DNA from: Rubrivirga sp.
GTDB taxonomy: Bacteria; Bacteroidota; Rhodothermia; Rhodothermales; Rubricoccaceae
NCBI GenBank assembly: GCA_012269805.1
Contig: JAAXJP010000618.1
Span: forward strand, 1 to 6,105
Direction: 5' to 3'
DNA length: 6,105 nt
Shown in pieces: positions 1 to 6,068 of the stretch. The notes under the pieces are model-generated. The model did not search any database, was not told where the DNA came from, and saw nothing but the letters and a program-made list of their open reading frames with translations. A program made the translations under genes and the position numbers. Each line of letters opens with the position of its first letter. The stretch's first letter is position 1.

Positions 1-95
1 CCCCCGCGGGGCGCCGGCCCGCCCCGCCGGCGACCGCATCCCGGCCCCCGGCGACCCCGACGGCAGCCGGCGGCGCGCCGAGGCGCAGCGCGAGG

Positions 96-123
96 CCGCC
101 CGCCGCGGCGCCGAGGCGGGCGG
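96..123. terminator. possible hairpin, 9-bp stem
   Basis: CCGCCCGCC at 96-104 is the exact reverse complement of GGCGGGCGG at 115-123, giving a 9-bp all-G/C stem with a 10-base loop. The right arm lies in the first copy of the tandem repeat, so the second copy offers an alternative pairing partner. No T-run follows on either strand. It could end transcription of a gene to the left, but in sequence this G/C-rich such stems also arise by chance. Confidence 0.25.
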
Positions 124-139
124 GGCCGGCGGGCGGGGC
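115..139. repeat. 12-bp direct repeat, two copies at 13-bp spacing
   Basis: The 12-mer GGCGGGCGGGGC occurs at 115-126 and again at 128-139, separated by one base. It is almost pure G/C and may be a simple by-product of extreme base composition. It lies between genes, so it has no coding explanation that I can see. Confidence 0.6.
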
Positions 140-196
140 GCGAACGGTGAGGGGCCCCTTCGCGGCGAGCCGGGTCCCGCGCGGCCGGGGTCTGAA

Positions 197-209
197 CGGC
201 CCAAGGCCG
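197..209. other. small hairpin upstream of the kinase gene
   Basis: CGGCC at 197-201 and GGCCG at 205-209 form a perfect 5-bp stem around the 3-base loop CAA. It sits just upstream of the AT-richer patch that may be the kinase promoter. It could be a weak terminator stem, a small operator-like dyad or chance. Confidence 0.2.
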
Positions 210-212
210 CCG

Positions 213-220
213 TACGATTA
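213..220 (+). promoter_or_regulatory. candidate -10/-7 promoter element for the kinase gene
   Basis: TACGATTA is the only AT-richer patch in the 270 bases before the kinase start. TACGAT matches four of six positions of the sigma-70 -10 consensus. As the Bacteroidota -7 element (TAnnTTTG) it also matches four of six fixed positions. Transcription from here would leave a leader of about 45 bases. No convincing -35 or -33 TTG element lies at the right distance, so the call rests on position and local composition only. Confidence 0.25.
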
Positions 221-270
221 AGCGCGGGTCCCACACGACCGATGTCACGGGGCGCGTCCCCTAACGCTCA

Positions 271-2043
271 GTGGAGTCTCTCCTCTTCCTCGCCCTCGCG
301 CCGCTCGCCGCCCTCCTCATGCTGGTGGTCGGCCTCGTCGCGTGGCGGCGGCGCGACGCCTCGGGCGGATGGGCGCTTGTGGCCTTCTCCGTCGCCGAGA
401 CCGGCTGGCTCGTGTGCGACGCCCTCAGCGTGCTTGCCACCTCGCCCGAGACGACGGTCCGGCTGGCCCAGGCCACGTTCCTGTGGGCGCCCCTCGTCGG
501 CGTGGCGTGGTTCGCGTTTGTGTTGAGCTACACCGACCGGTTCACGCGGACCGCCCGCATGGCCATGGTCGCGCTCAGCGTGTGGTGCCTCGTGTACGGG
601 GGCCTCGCGCTCACGAACGACGCCCACCGGCTGGTCTGGGCCGCCTGGGAGGTCGCGCCCGACGGGCCGCTGCTGGGCGTGACCTACACCCTCGGCCCGC
701 TCGCGTGGGTCCAGACCGGGGTGATGTGGGTCGCGGTGACCGTCTCGCTCGGCGTGATGCTGTGGGTCTACGCCGGGACCGACGCCCGCTCGCGCGACCT
801 CTCGCGGTGGATCGTCGTCGGCGCGTTCGTACCCCTGGCGCTCAACGTGGTCTACCTGCTCGGCCTCGGCCCCACCGCCAAGGACTTTACGCCCATCGTG
901 ATGGCGATCTCGTCAGGCGCGTTCGCCCTCGGCCTCGTCCGCTACCAGCTCCTCGACCTCCAGCCCATCGCGCGGGCCGCCCTCGTCGACGACCTCCGCG
1001 AGGGGATGGTCGTGCTCGACGACCGGGGCCGCGTGGCCGACCTCAACCCGGCACTCCGGCGGGCCCTCGGCGAGGGCGGGGCCGTGCTCGGCCGCTCGCT
1101 CCACGAGACGGCCCCGGCCCTCGCCCGCGCCGTCGACGCGGCCCCGGCCGAGCCGGTCCGCCTTCGGGGCCGGCACTACGACCTCCGCGTCTCGCCGCTC
1201 ACCGACCACGCCGGCCACCCGACGGGCCGCCTCGTCCTGCTCCACGACGTGACGCGCCTGCGGGACGAACGGGCCGCCCTCCACCGCGCCAACGTGGACC
1301 TGTACCACGCCAACGCCGAGCTCCAGAGCCGGAACGAGGAGCTCGACGCGTTCGCCCACACGGTCGCCCACGACCTCAAGAACTCCGTCCAGGGCGTGAT
1401 CGGGTGGGCCGAGGTCCTCCGCGACGAGGGGCTGGGCCTCCCGCGCGAGGAGCACCGCGAGCTGGCCGACGGCGTCGTGCGGGCCGCGCAGAAGATGGGG
1501 GCCGTCGTCCACGAGCTGCTCCTGCTGGCAGGCGTCCGCCGGGCGTCGGTCGAGCCCCGGCCGATGGCGATGGGCGAGATCGTCGCGGAGGCCCTCGGCC
1601 GCCTCCGCCAGGCCGGCACCGAGGTCGTCGAGCCGGCCGCCGCCCCCGAGCGGTGGCCGGTCGCGGTCGGCCACGCGCCGTGGGTCGAGGAGATCTGGGT
1701 CAACTACCTCTCCAACGCCGCGAAGTACGGCGGCCCGACCGTCACGCTCGGCGCCGACGTCACGGCGGCCGGCCAGGCCCGCTTCTGGGTCCACGACGAC
1801 GGCCCCGGGCTCTCGCCGGAGGTCCAGGCCGGCCTGTTCGTCGCGTTTTCCCGGGGCCAGACGACCGGGGTAGACGGGCACGGCCTCGGCCTGTCGATCG
1901 TCCGCCGGATCGCGGAGCGGCTCGGCGGGACGTGCGGCGTCGAGAGCTGGCCCGGCGAGGGCACGCGGTTCTGGTTCGCCCTCCCCCAGGCGCCCGAGGG
2001 CGACGCGGTCGCACCGCCCCCCACGGGGCTCGCCGTCGCCTGA
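271..2043 (+). CDS. 7TM-PAS sensor histidine kinase
   Basis: This is a 590-residue membrane sensor kinase of a two-component system: it should autophosphorylate a His and pass the phosphate to a response regulator. Residues 1-225 hold about seven hydrophobic segments (roughly 2-24, 34-55, 66-87, 97-114, 145-168, 180-200, 206-224) and match the histidine-kinase N-terminal 7TM domain type (PF16927-like). A PAS-like domain follows (236-328), then a coiled-coil linker (332-362). The HisKA H-box VAHDLKN carries phospho-acceptor His367. The HATPase_c domain (about 465-571) has N-box NYLSNAAKY (478-486), the G1 motif DDGPG (509-513) and the G2 motif GHGLGLS (536-542). An in-frame TAA at 262-264 bars an earlier start; GTG at 271 keeps the first membrane helix whole, whereas ATG at 319 would cut it. 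No Shine-Dalgarno is seen, as is common in Bacteroidota. Oddity: the usual Pro after HDLKN is Ser372. No response regulator is in the window and the ligand is unknown. Confidence 0.95.
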   Translation: MESLLFLALAPLAALLMLVVGLVAWRRRDASGGWALVAFSVAETGWLVCDALSVLATSPETTVRLAQATFLWAPLVGVAWFAFVLSYTDRFTRTARMAMVALSVWCLVYGGLALTNDAHRLVWAAWEVAPDGPLLGVTYTLGPLAWVQTGVMWVAVTVSLGVMLWVYAGTDARSRDLSRWIVVGAFVPLALNVVYLLGLGPTAKDFTPIVMAISSGAFALGLVRYQLLDLQPIARAALVDDLREGMVVLDDRGRVADLNPALRRALGEGGAVLGRSLHETAPALARAVDAAPAEPVRLRGRHYDLRVSPLTDHAGHPTGRLVLLHDVTRLRDERAALHRANVDLYHANAELQSRNEELDAFAHTVAHDLKNSVQGVIGWAEVLRDEGLGLPREEHRELADGVVRAAQKMGAVVHELLLLAGVRRASVEPRPMAMGEIVAEALGRLRQAGTEVVEPAAAPERWPVAVGHAPWVEEIWVNYLSNAAKYGGPTVTLGADVTAAGQARFWVHDDGPGLSPEVQAGLFVAFSRGQTTGVDGHGLGLSIVRRIAERLGGTCGVESWPGEGTRFWFALPQAPEGDAVAPPPTGLAVA

Positions 2044-2046
2044 GCG

Positions 2047-2065
2047 CTCCGCATGGGGCGCGGAG
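2047..2065. other. small hairpin just after the kinase stop
   Basis: CTCCGC at 2047-2052 pairs with GCGGAG at 2060-2065 around a 7-base loop, beginning four bases after the kinase stop codon. No T-run follows. It may add to the transcription end of the kinase gene together with the stronger hairpin at 2089-2119, or it may be chance. Confidence 0.25.
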
Positions 2066-2066
2066 G

Positions 2067-2130
2067 CCGTTCAGCCCCCGCATACGATGGGGGGCGCCGA
2101 CCGACCGCCGGCGCCCCCCGAACTGAGCGG
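2067..2130. terminator. shared hairpin between convergent genes, probable bidirectional terminator
   Basis: GGGGGGCGCCG at 2089-2099 is the exact reverse complement of CGGCGCCCCCC at 2109-2119, giving an 11-bp all-G/C stem with a 9-base loop. Further out, 2067-2074 (CCGTTCAG) can pair with 2123-2130 (CTGAGCGG) through eight pairs including one G-U, making a longer two-part structure with an asymmetric internal loop. It lies in the 101-base gap between the two converging stop codons (2041-2043 and 2145-2147), where a terminator serving both strands is expected. No T-run follows on either side, so termination would depend on the G/C-rich stem or on a factor. A run of five C at 2075-2079 could compete for the same G-run. 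Confidence 0.55.
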
Positions 2131-2144
2131 TAACCCGCGTGGCC

Positions 2145-5100
2145 TTAGCGGACCACCGTCAGCTGGTGCGTCAGCGTCTGCCCGGCCGCGTCGAGGCGGA
2201 CGAGGTAGACGCCGCTCGCCAGGCGGCTCGCGTCGACGCGCGCCGTGTGGGCGCCGGCCGGCTGCACGCCCTCGGCGAGGACGGCGGCCTCCCGTCCGAG
2301 CAGGTCGTACACCGCCAGGCGCACGGCCCCGCTCTCGGGCAGCTCGAAGGCCACCGTCGCCTGGGCGCGGACCGGGTTCGGGTACGGCACGCCCAGCGTC
2401 AAGGCCTCGGCCTCGACCGACGCCATCGCCGGCGTCGACATCGCCTGCGACGCGTCGGGCGCGTTGCAGTAGATGTAGTCGTCGGTGCCGCCGATCATGT
2501 AGCTCTCGCTCTCGATGGCGACCGTGTTCCAGTAGAGCGCGCGGGCGTCGACGACCGTCGCCATGAACTCGCACGTGTCGAAGCTCTTCGAGCGCGTCGG
2601 CGCGCCGCCGATGCCGAGCTGGGCGAGCATCTCGGGGATGACGGCGTGCTCGGGGTCCGGCGTGACGGCGCCCCAGCCGACGAGCGCATACGCGCCGGCC
2701 GGCGGGACCGGCAGGCCCAGCAGGTCGAAGGCCGCGGCCTGCGGGTCGTACTCGTCGAGCGTCGGGATGTAGGCGGCCTCCTCCATCGCCCGGCGGACCT
2801 CCCAGTTGGTGATCGAGAGGCCGTTGCCGGCCGCCATCACGTTCTGGCCGTCGACCTCGGCGATCCCGCCGAGGTGGCCGGCCTCGCGGCGGGCCTCGAG
2901 GATCACGGCCGAGAGCGTGCCGGCCGTGCGGGGCGTCGCGAACGACGTGCCGCCGACGCCGCGCTCGCCGTCCTCGCACTCGGCGCAGTACGGGAGCGTC
3001 TGGTAGAAGTCGCCGACGACGTCGGGGAGCGTGCCGCTGAGGAGCTGCTTGCCCTCCGAGTCGCCCTCCTCGAACCCGGCCACGCCGATGCTCCACCACG
3101 GGCCGGCGGTGCCGTCCTGGATGGCCGTCGAGGGCGAGTTGTCGGCGGCGCCGACGTGGAGCTTCCCGTTCTCGACGACGCCGAGGTACGAGTTGTTGAT
3201 GTGGTACGGGAGCGGGAGGCTGCCCACCGGGCCGTACGAGGTCGAGACGACGTCGACCGACGGGTGCGTGAACGCGAACGTCTCGGCCTCGTCGGTGACG
3301 CCCTCGAGGAAGAGGACGACGGCCTCGGGGTTGGCCCGGAGCACGGCCGCCGACGTGCCGACGCCGTGCGTGTCGTCCTCGTCGTCGGGCAGGATGATCC
3401 GGCTGCCGGCGTCGAAGCTGGCGGCGAGGACGTTCGTCCCCTCGAACCAGTAGACCTCGCCGGGCACGACGGACGCCCAGAGGGCGGCGTCGGCGGCGAA
3501 GTCGGCGGCGAAGTCGCCGGTCCGGGTCAGGCGGAGCGTGTGGGCCTCGTCGATCCCGAACTGCTCGCGGACCTCAGCGGTCACGGCGCTGGGCGCGTCG
3601 CTCTGGTAGATCTCGGAGCCGGCGTGGTAGAACGCGTGGTACGGGTTGATGCCCGAGTCGATGACCGAGACGACGACCTGGGGATCGGGGTCGGGGCAGC
3701 GCTCCGCGCGGAGGCTCGCCACGGCCGTCCGGCGGCCCAGCTTCCAGATGAGGAACTTGGCCTCCGAGTCCGCCTCGAACACGACCTCCTCGGTGCCCGC
3801 GGCGAACGCCGTGGGCTGGCCGCGGTCGGCCGGGAACGGGAAGAAGAAGTTGCGCACGCCGACCGCGAGGGTCGTCGCCGTCGGGTTGTCGTTGCGGACG
3901 CCGAAGCGGGCCGTGAACGTGCCGTCCTCGTGGTCGACGACGCAGGCGAGCGTCGGGCGCACGTTCTTCCACGCCTTCGGGTCCTGGCCCGGCGGCGTCT
4001 CCTCGTCGTCGTCGTCGTCGCCGGGGGTCGTCCCCGAGCCCTCCTCGCCGAGCGTGTGGCGGGCGGTCCCGGAGGCCGAGTCGTAGTTGGTCTGGCCCGG
4101 GGTGATGCCCACGACGCCGCCCCAGACGGCCGTCGCGACGTCGGCGCTGAACGCGGCGAGCACGTCGCCGGCCGCGGCCGGGCGGCCCGTGTCGTCGATG
4201 TCGGCCGTGAGGTCGGCCGGGGGCGCGGCGACGGTCAGGAGGCTGGTCGAGACGATCCAGGTGATGGTCCCGGCGTCGGCGTCCCAGATGCCGGGGAGGT
4301 CGCCCATCCCACGGCCGGAGCCGTTCGCGGCGCGGACGCCGTAGTCGAACGAGGGCGCGTCGAGGGCGACGCCGTCGGTCCCGGCGCTCACGAGCGTCCG
4401 CTTGGCGGAGAGCGTGTACCGAACGGTCTCGCCGTCGGCCTTGAGGAGGTCGAACTCGACCGAGTAGTCCTGCATGGCCCCGACCTGGAGGCCCTGCGCG
4501 AGCATCGTGCTCGGCGTGGCGAGGTCGAGGTCGGCGACCTCGAGGGCCACCTGGAACGTGGCCGCGTCCTCCTCGAAGAGCGTGACGCGGGTGATGTCGG
4601 TGCCCTCGGCGCCCGCGTCGCCCGTCTCGTCGACGAGCATGACGCCGGCCGGGAGCTGCTGGTCGTCGTCGTCGAGCGTTTTGAGGTACGGGGTCGGGTC
4701 GAGGCCGAAGGCGGCCGCGACCGACGCGTAGGCATTGACGTAGCCGGCGCCGGCCTCCCACGCCTCGTAGTCGAGCGGGGTGGCCGTGCCGCGGAGGATG
4801 CCGTAGACCTCGTCGGGCGTGAGCATCGGGTTGGCCTCGAACATCAGCGCGGCGATGCCGGCCACGTGGGGCGTGGCCATCGAGGTCCCCTGCATCGAGG
4901 TGTAGCGGACGTTGTCGGCCTGGACGCCGAGCGCGCACAGCGGCGAGCCCGTCGAGCACGCCGAGATGATGCCGACGCCGGGCGCCGTGATCGAGGGCTC
5001 GTCGACGCGCGTCCACGTCTTGCCGTCGTAGGTCGTGATCGTCTCCGATTCTCCGGCCGTGCCGCGGCTGGAGAAGCCGGCGAGCGTGGCGCCGTCCTTG

Positions 5101-6068
5101 TTGCCGGCAGCCACCGACATCACCCAGGGGGCCTTCGAGTAGCGACTGTGGGTGCTCGCGTTCGGGCCGTCGTTGCCGGCCGCGAAAAAGACCGCGATCC
5201 CGCGCTGGTACGTCCGGTAGGACGCCTCATTGACCGGGTGCGTCGGGTCGAAGGCGCCCGCGCCGCCCCACGAGTTGGTGATGATCCGGATGCCGTAGCG
5301 GAACTGATTGGTGATCGTGTAATCGAACCCGCCGACGACGTCGAGCACGAGGAGCACGCCGCCCGAGCCGTAGCCGATGAGGTCGGCCCCGGGGGCCACG
5401 CCCGCGTGGAGCCCCCCACTCGCCGCGCCGGTCCCGCCGACGGTCCCGGCGACGTGCGTGCCGTGGCCGGAGTTGGTGTCGGTGTTGGGCTGGTCCTCGA
5501 GGTAGGTGATCGGCATCAGGCTCGTGAACGAGCTGAGGTTCTGGCTGCCGAGCACGTTCTGGACGAGGTTCCGCCCGAGCTGGAGGTCGGGGTGCGTCCC
5601 GTCGATGCCCGAGTCGTGGACGACGACGCCGACGCCCTTGCCCGAGACCGGGAGCCCGCCGTTCATCTGCCGGAACTGGTCGTCGGTGCGGACGCCGTTG
5701 ACGCCGGTGAGCTCGGTCGCGTCGGCGTTGTAGAGCTCGACGGCGTGGTTGTCCCAGAGGGAGCGGACGCCCGGCGTGTTCTGGAGCCCGGCCACCTGGG
5801 CCGGCGTCGCGAGGACGCCCGCGATCGGGAGCGACTGCATCGTGATGCCCCGGGTGATGCCGAGGCTCAGGAGCGCCTGCCGCTGGGCGGTCGTCAGCGG
5901 GCCGTCGCCGTCGAAGGTCACGACGACGGTCGTGGTCTCGGCGGGGCCGAGCGCGTCGAGTTCGGCGAGCAGGCCGTCGCTGATGACGGCCTGCGCCAGC
6001 ACGGCCGGGGCGGAGAGGAGGAGCGCCAGCAGCAGCAGCGCCGGGCGGAGGAGTAGAGAGCGTCTCAC
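2145..6068 (-). CDS. secreted T9SS-sorted serine peptidase with two subtilisin-like (S8) domains
   Basis: The 1307-residue product should be exported by Sec and then by the type IX system to the cell surface or medium, where it cuts proteins or peptides. In order: signal peptide (1-25, cleavage after AVLA); I9-like propeptide (about 45-112); S8 domain 1 (about 144-452) with Asp152, His202 (HGTHVAG), oxyanion Asn299 and Ser396 (GTSMATPH); a beta-rich domain (about 457-672); an Asp/Glu/Gly/Pro linker (676-698, five Asp in a row); a beta module with CVVD and DRGQPT motifs (about 702-785); S8 domain 2 (about 797-1135) with Asp804 (VIDSGINPYH), His901 (THGVGTS), likely oxyanion Asn977 and Ser1042 (GTSFATP); an unassigned segment; and a T9SS type A sorting domain (about 1225-1307) with YPNP, VYDLLGRE and SGVYLVRL. 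GTG at 6066-6068 is chosen because it gives a complete signal peptide; no Shine-Dalgarno precedes it. The chain has a single signal peptide and a single sorting tail, which argues for one real protein over two wrongly merged genes. Two S8 domains in one chain is unusual; substrate specificity cannot be read from the sequence. Confidence 0.95.
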   Translation of the reverse strand: MRRSLLLRPALLLLALLLSAPAVLAQAVISDGLLAELDALGPAETTTVVVTFDGDGPLTTAQRQALLSLGITRGITMQSLPIAGVLATPAQVAGLQNTPGVRSLWDNHAVELYNADATELTGVNGVRTDDQFRQMNGGLPVSGKGVGVVVHDSGIDGTHPDLQLGRNLVQNVLGSQNLSSFTSLMPITYLEDQPNTDTNSGHGTHVAGTVGGTGAASGGLHAGVAPGADLIGYGSGGVLLVLDVVGGFDYTITNQFRYGIRIITNSWGGAGAFDPTHPVNEASYRTYQRGIAVFFAAGNDGPNASTHSRYSKAPWVMSVAAGNKDGATLAGFSSRGTAGESETITTYDGKTWTRVDEPSITAPGVGIISACSTGSPLCALGVQADNVRYTSMQGTSMATPHVAGIAALMFEANPMLTPDEVYGILRGTATPLDYEAWEAGAGYVNAYASVAAAFGLDPTPYLKTLDDDDQQLPAGVMLVDETGDAGAEGTDITRVTLFEEDAATFQVALEVADLDLATPSTMLAQGLQVGAMQDYSVEFDLLKADGETVRYTLSAKRTLVSAGTDGVALDAPSFDYGVRAANGSGRGMGDLPGIWDADAGTITWIVSTSLLTVAAPPADLTADIDDTGRPAAAGDVLAAFSADVATAVWGGVVGITPGQTNYDSASGTARHTLGEEGSGTTPGDDDDDEETPPGQDPKAWKNVRPTLACVVDHEDGTFTARFGVRNDNPTATTLAVGVRNFFFPFPADRGQPTAFAAGTEEVVFEADSEAKFLIWKLGRRTAVASLRAERCPDPDPQVVVSVIDSGINPYHAFYHAGSEIYQSDAPSAVTAEVREQFGIDEAHTLRLTRTGDFAADFAADAALWASVVPGEVYWFEGTNVLAASFDAGSRIILPDDEDDTHGVGTSAAVLRANPEAVVLFLEGVTDEAETFAFTHPSVDVVSTSYGPVGSLPLPYHINNSYLGVVENGKLHVGAADNSPSTAIQDGTAGPWWSIGVAGFEEGDSEGKQLLSGTLPDVVGDFYQTLPYCAECEDGERGVGGTSFATPRTAGTLSAVILEARREAGHLGGIAEVDGQNVMAAGNGLSITNWEVRRAMEEAAYIPTLDEYDPQAAAFDLLGLPVPPAGAYALVGWGAVTPDPEHAVIPEMLAQLGIGGAPTRSKSFDTCEFMATVVDARALYWNTVAIESESYMIGGTDDYIYCNAPDASQAMSTPAMASVEAEALTLGVPYPNPVRAQATVAFELPESGAVRLAVYDLLGREAAVLAEGVQPAGAHTARVDASRLASGVYLVRLDAAGQTLTHQLTVVR
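3489..3516. repeat. 12-bp in-frame tandem repeat inside the second S8 domain
   Basis: The unit GTCGGCGGCGAA occurs at 3489-3500 and 3501-3512 and is followed by a partial copy (GTCG). On the coding strand it encodes the repeated residues FAAD-FAAD (about 853-860) within the long stretch between the Asp and His catalytic motifs of the second S8 domain. Because the unit is a multiple of three, copy changes would keep the frame and alter loop or helix length. Confidence 0.75.
4003..4020. repeat. (TCG)6 trinucleotide repeat encoding the poly-Asp linker
   Basis: Six perfect TCG units lie within the protease gene. On the coding strand this region reads as five GAC codons (residues 684-688) followed by two Glu, within a Gly/Thr/Pro/Asp-rich linker that separates the first protease half from the second. 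Slippage would change the number of Asp residues without breaking the frame. A shorter run of four GAC codons encodes DDDD at residues 466-469, near 4662-4673. Confidence 0.8.

Larger units (their letters stand above)
1..270. other. G/C-rich region upstream of the kinase gene; no defensible gene
   Basis: I see no gene here that I can support. One forward frame stops at 148-150 and reads as Arg/Pro-rich low-complexity sequence. Another stops at 219-221. The third (codons starting at position 2) has a more coding-like run over roughly 30-130 with many Ala, Glu and Arg codons, but it has no stop until after 520, inside the kinase gene, so it cannot be a normal gene end. On the minus strand an ATG at 39 would run off the left edge, with no ribosome-binding signal. 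The block at 96-139 holds repeats and a hairpin (listed separately), and AT-richer bases appear only around 211-222. The left part could be the end of an upstream gene or its terminator region, but the frame cannot be settled from this window. Confidence 0.5.

Noticed and set aside
242..526. A 94-codon forward frame starting with ATG at 242, overlapping the kinase start
   Set aside because: It is Ser/Arg/Pro-rich and motif-free, and it covers the part of the kinase gene that encodes clear membrane helices in the proper frame.
913..1881. A minus-strand frame opposite the kinase gene
   Set aside because: The translation has no family signature, and its openness is explained by the scarcity of A/T-rich codons in the kinase gene.
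342..2126. A 594-codon open frame overlapping the kinase gene in another forward frame
   Set aside because: Its translation is low-complexity Arg/Pro/Gly with no motif. The kinase frame has all H, N, G1 and G2 boxes.
2071..3099. A 342-codon minus-strand frame overlapping the end of the protease gene
   Set aside because: It is Arg/Gly/Pro-rich low-complexity sequence in a shifted frame of the protease, and it also runs through the hairpin between the two genes.
3700..4060. The protease might be two genes merged by a sequencing error
   Set aside because: The first half lacks its own T9SS tail and the second half lacks its own signal peptide and propeptide. No internal start with a signal peptide is visible near the joint, so one continuous protein fits better.
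2139..6056. A 1305-codon open frame on the plus strand opposite almost the whole protease gene
   Set aside because: It is codon-aligned with the protease frame, so stops would need the sense codons TTA, CTA or TCA, which are hardly used at this GC content. Its translation is Arg/Val/Gly/Asp-rich with no recognisable motif, while the opposite strand has a signal peptide, two S8 triads and a sorting domain.
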